Assembly: GCF_016703145.1 (NCBI RefSeq)
Contig: NZ_JADJCO010000005.1
Span: 1,178,001-1,242,000 of the forward strand
DNA from: Ottowia sp.
Lineage (GTDB): Bacteria; Pseudomonadota; Gammaproteobacteria; Burkholderiales; Burkholderiaceae_C
Direction: 5' to 3'
DNA length: 64,000 bases
Shown: in pieces, positions 61,556 through 64,000 of the stretch
How positions within the stretch are numbered: position 1 is the first letter of the stretch
Layout: each line of letters opens with the position of its first letter
The notes under the pieces: generated by a model
What the model saw: only the letters and a program-made list of their open reading frames with translations
Told to the model about the DNA's origin: nothing
Databases searched by the model: none
Position numbers and translations under genes: made by a program

Positions 61556-63184
61556 TCAGCGCCCCGGCGTGTAGGCCTTGGCGCGAGGACCGGTGCCGCG
61601 CGCGGCGCGCTCATGTGGCGCCTGGCGACTATCTTTTTGATAGCTTCCGGCGCTTTTCCCATGCGGGCTAAAGGCCGATTTGTCCTTGAAACTGGGTTTG
61701 AAGCCGCTGCCCGCCAGCTTGGGGCCGCGGCGCGGCTCGTCCTGGCGCGGGCCGCTGCCGCGCCGCGCGGGGCCGGCGCGGCGGCCGAACGCGGCCTCGG
61801 TGATGGGCGGGAAGTGGCGCGTCGGCTCCAGGCCCTCGATCATCAGGGGCTTGAAGGGCTGCTGGGTGTAGGCCTCGATGTCGGACAGGCGGCGGCGGTC
61901 GCGGATCTCGGCCAGGGTCACGGCCAGCCCCTCGCGGCCGGCGCGGCCAGTGCGGCCGATGCGGTGGGTATAGTCCTCGGCCTTCATGGGCAGGCCGAAG
62001 TTGATGACGTGCGTGATGGTGGGCACGTCGATGCCGCGCGCGGCGACGTCGGTGGCCACCAGGATCTGCACCTTGCCTTCGCGCAGCGCCATCAGGCGCC
62101 GGTTGCGCATGCCCTGGCTCAGCGCGCCGTGCAGCGCCACGGAGGAGAAGCCGGCCTGCTGCAGCTCGATGGCCAGCTCGTCGCACTCGATCTGGGTGCA
62201 GGCGAAGACGATGGCCTGGCCGATGGCCGGGTCGCGCAGCCAGTAGTCAAGCAGGCGGCGCTTGTGGTCGGGGGTGTCGGCCCAGTACAGCTCCTGGCGG
62301 ATGTGGGTGTGGCGCTCCTGCGGCGAATCGACCTGCAGCCGCTGCGCCCGCGCGCCGCCCTCGTGCATGACGCGCAGGGCCAGTTGCTGGATGCGCGGCG
62401 CGAAGGTGGCCGAGAACATCATGGTCTGGCGCCGGGCGCGGGTGAGCTGGTGGATGGCCTCCAGGTCGTCGGCGAAGCCGAGGTCGAGCATGCGGTCGGC
62501 CTCGTCCACCACCAGGAAGCGCACCTGGTCGAGCACGATCTGCCCGCCGCGCTGCAGGTCGAGCAGGCGGCCGGGCGTGGCAACGACGAGGTCGGCGTTC
62601 TGCAGCCGGGCGATCTGCTGCTGGTAGGGCATGCCGCCGACGATGGTGGCGATGCGCAGGCCGCGGCAGTGCTTGACCAGGTCGATGGCGTCGCTGGCCA
62701 CCTGCTGCGCCAGCTCGCGCGTGGGGCACAGCACCAGCGCGCCGGGCACGGCGGGCTTGAAGTGGCGCGCATCCAGCGGGCTCTTGCGGCGCGGGCGCTT
62801 CGGGGCCGGCTCGCCCTTGGCCAGGGCCTCGGCCACCTTGGCGTCCCACTCGGCCTTCTCGCGCCCGGCCTCCTCGGCGCGCAGGCCGAGCAGTGTGTGC
62901 AGCACGGGCAGCAGGAACGCCGCCGTCTTGCCGCTGCCGGTCTGGCTGGACACCATCAGGTCGGTGAAACCGCCGGCCTGCGGCGCCAGCGCCAGCGGGA
63001 TGGCGCGCTGCTGCACGGCCGTGGGCGCGGCGAAGCCCAGGTCGGCGACGGCGGCCAGCAGCTCGGGCGCGAGGCCCAGGGCGGCGAAGGGGTTGGGGGC
63101 GGCCGGCGCGTCCAGGGCCTGGAGGGCGGCGGGTTGCAGGGTCTCGTCCAGCGCCAATGCGCTGCTTTCCTCGAAGGAGGCCAT
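61556..63184 (-). CDS. DEAD-box ATP-dependent RNA helicase (RhlE-like)
   Basis: 542 residues. The Q motif is near residue 55, motif I SSQTGSGKTAAF, motif II VVDEADRML, motif III MFSATFA, and motif VI HRIGRTGRAGREG. A charged Lys/Arg/Pro insertion (about 100-145) lies between motifs I and Ia. The C-terminal tail is basic and disordered, and includes a family 1 repeat read as about residues 498-519. It probably acts in ribosome assembly or RNA decay at low temperature. Which DEAD-box subgroup is not certain. Confidence 0.93.
   Translation of the reverse strand: MASFEESSALALDETLQPAALQALDAPAAPNPFAALGLAPELLAAVADLGFAAPTAVQQRAIPLALAPQAGGFTDLMVSSQTGSGKTAAFLLPVLHTLLGLRAEEAGREKAEWDAKVAEALAKGEPAPKRPRRKSPLDARHFKPAVPGALVLCPTRELAQQVASDAIDLVKHCRGLRIATIVGGMPYQQQIARLQNADLVVATPGRLLDLQRGGQIVLDQVRFLVVDEADRMLDLGFADDLEAIHQLTRARRQTMMFSATFAPRIQQLALRVMHEGGARAQRLQVDSPQERHTHIRQELYWADTPDHKRRLLDYWLRDPAIGQAIVFACTQIECDELAIELQQAGFSSVALHGALSQGMRNRRLMALREGKVQILVATDVAARGIDVPTITHVINFGLPMKAEDYTHRIGRTGRAGREGLAVTLAEIRDRRRLSDIEAYTQQPFKPLMIEGLEPTRHFPPITEAAFGRRAGPARRGSGPRQDEPRRGPKLAGSGFKPSFKDKSAFSPHGKSAGSYQKDSRQAPHERAARGTGPRAKAYTPGR
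61629..61692 (+). repeat. dispersed repeat family 1, in the helicase tail
   Basis: CTATCTTTTTGATAGCTTCC, GGCGCTTTTCCCATGCGGGC, TAAAGGCCGATTTGTCCTTG. It lies on the strand opposite the helicase coding strand and keeps the frame open. Confidence 0.85.
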
Positions 63185-63626
63185 TTCGGTTTCTCGCTTT
63201 CTGCGTCCGCGCGCAGCCGAAAGCCGGCGGCGCGAGCGCGGTCACATGGCGGACGCGGCGGCGCCCTGGGGTTTCATGAATCGACACCCACCATCTGACC
63301 CAAGCGGGCGCTGTCTTTGCCACAGGGGCGAAAGGCCAGTGCCTGAACACAGCCGCCGCGGGTTTTATGGCAAACCACGGCGCTGGAGACAAGGCCGGCG
63401 CCCAGGAAGGGCGGCGGCATGCAAGAAAGAAGGAAGATGCGGCTGGGGAAATCTCGCGCCGGCCCGCCGGCCCACTGCGCGAAGCCTGCGATTATCGCAC
63501 GCGGCTGCTTTTCGTGCAGGGCGGACGCAAGGCGCCGGTCTGCGGGAGCCCCGCGCCGGACGCCCAACCCGCCGCCCGGCGTCGGCTATGCTCGATCGCG
63601 CGCACCCAGAAAAAGGAAGCCCCGCC
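63185..63626. other. non-coding gap between helicase and fumarylacetoacetase
   Basis: 442 bp without a supportable gene. Short frames (for example 63367-63639 on plus) have no family likeness or ribosome site. GGCTATGCTCGATCG (near 63585) could hold a -10 element for fahA but lacks a clear -35. Both flanking genes point away, so two promoters and the helicase 5' leader should lie here. Confidence 0.6.
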
Positions 63627-64000
63627 ATGCCCCTGCTGAATGAAACGCACGACCCCGGCCTGACGAGCTGGGTCGCCTCCGCCAACGACGGCCGCACCGA
63701 CTTCCCCATCCAGAACCTGCCGTTCGCCGTGTTCCGCCGCCAGGGCAGCGGCGAGGCCTGGCGCGGCGGCGTGGCCATCGGCGACCGGATCGTGGACCTG
63801 GCCGCCGCCGTGGCGGCCGGCGTGTTCACGGACGAGGCGCTGGCGCCGGCCCGGGCGGCGGCCGGTAGCACGCTCAACGACCTGATGGGTTTAGGACCCA
63901 AGTCCGCGTCCGCATTGCGCCATGCGCTATCAAAAGGATTGCGAACCGGCGCCACCGAGGAAGCCGCCCTGAGCGCCTGCCTGGTGCCCCAGGCGCAGGC
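63627..64000 (+). CDS. fahA: fumarylacetoacetase, N-terminal part (cut by window end)
   Basis: Hydrolyses fumarylacetoacetate to fumarate and acetoacetate, the last step of Tyr/Phe catabolism. 124 codons are visible. The start MPLLNETHDPGLTSWVASAN and TDFPIQNLPFAVFRRQG are typical of the N-terminal SH3-like domain. LVPQAQA marks the entry to the catalytic domain, which is beyond the window. Residues about 86-106 are encoded by a family 1 dispersed repeat where family members have a divergent helix. A GGAAG ribosome site precedes the ATG. Confidence 0.93.
   Translation, partial: MPLLNETHDPGLTSWVASANDGRTDFPIQNLPFAVFRRQGSGEAWRGGVAIGDRIVDLAAAVAAGVFTDEALAPARAAAGSTLNDLMGLGPKSASALRHALSKGLRTGATEEAALSACLVPQAQ
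63885..63945 (-). repeat. dispersed repeat family 1, inside fahA
   Basis: Minus strand: CCTTTTGATAGCGCATGGCG, CAATGCGGACGCGGACTTGG, GTCCTAAACCC. It is read in frame through fahA as LGPKSASALRHALSKGLR. Confidence 0.8.

Overview
The window is GC-rich (roughly 68-70 % by eye) and gene-dense. Gene order and protein style point to a betaproteobacterium of the Burkholderiales, most likely Comamonadaceae. Supporting signs are the lolB-ispE-tRNA-Gln-prs-rplY-pth block, the hrcA/nadK-recN block, mutY/mutM, an exosortase H pair, and a short dispersed repeat of a style I associate with Acidovorax-like genomes. This is a reading of sequence style, not a database result.

Layout. 1-6.6 kb: tripartite RND efflux system (adaptor end, pump, TolC-like channel) with an isoaspartate methyltransferase-like gene and a rhodanese between pump and channel. 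6.8-11 kb: minus-strand envelope block of phosphomannomutase, Kdo transferase, exosortase H and its associated membrane protein. 11-14 kb: TauE/SafE exporter, a decayed Ada/AlkA gene, a DMT permease and riboflavin synthase. 14.1-14.4 kb: tRNA-Ile(CAT) split by a group I intron. 14.7-22.1 kb: czc-like heavy-metal efflux cluster with different codon style, ending in a gene remnant. 22.1-42.5 kb: chromosomal housekeeping genes (hrcA, nadK, recN, rapZ, mutY, mutM, a TPR protein, lolB, ispE, tRNA-Gln, prs, rplY, pth, sensor kinase, ferredoxin, amidase, PHP phosphatase, YciO, site-2 protease, trpS). 42.6-44.3 kb: complete-length but decayed IS1380-like element with perfect ends and a 5-bp target duplication. 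44.3-51.9 kb: response regulator, sensor kinase, aroC, CBS protein, O-acetylhomoserine sulfhydrylase-like enzyme, hydrolase, YihY protein, DUF2069. 52.4-56.8 kb: a very large secreted protein with an exosortase-type C-terminal signal. 56.9-64 kb: Fic protein, FAD oxidase, ThDP enzyme, DEAD-box helicase and the start of fumarylacetoacetase.

The most interesting locus is the large secreted protein. Nine tandem copies of a 7-bp unit (CGGCCAT) sit between a GTG start with a strong Shine-Dalgarno and the signal peptide. In the sequenced state the GTG reads into a stop directly after the repeat. One more copy, or two fewer, would join it to the signal peptide, and both other frames stop within 10 bases. 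This is the layout of a phase-variable contingency locus. The protein's C-terminus looks like the exosortase H (IPTL-CTERM type) sorting signal, and that enzyme is encoded 45 kb away next to waaA. A second frameshift currently separates the C-terminal Cna-B-like domain and sorting signal from the body of the protein.

The second theme is a dispersed repeat of about 66 bp, with about 16 copies here. Most lie between genes, but several lie in frame inside genes. One supplies the lipobox of LolB, one covers the stretch leading into the RecN ABC signature, others lie in WaaA, a helicase tail and FahA, and two supply the stop codons of aroC and yihY. No copy lies in the metal cluster, the IS or the secreted-protein/Fic region, which fits later arrival of those segments.
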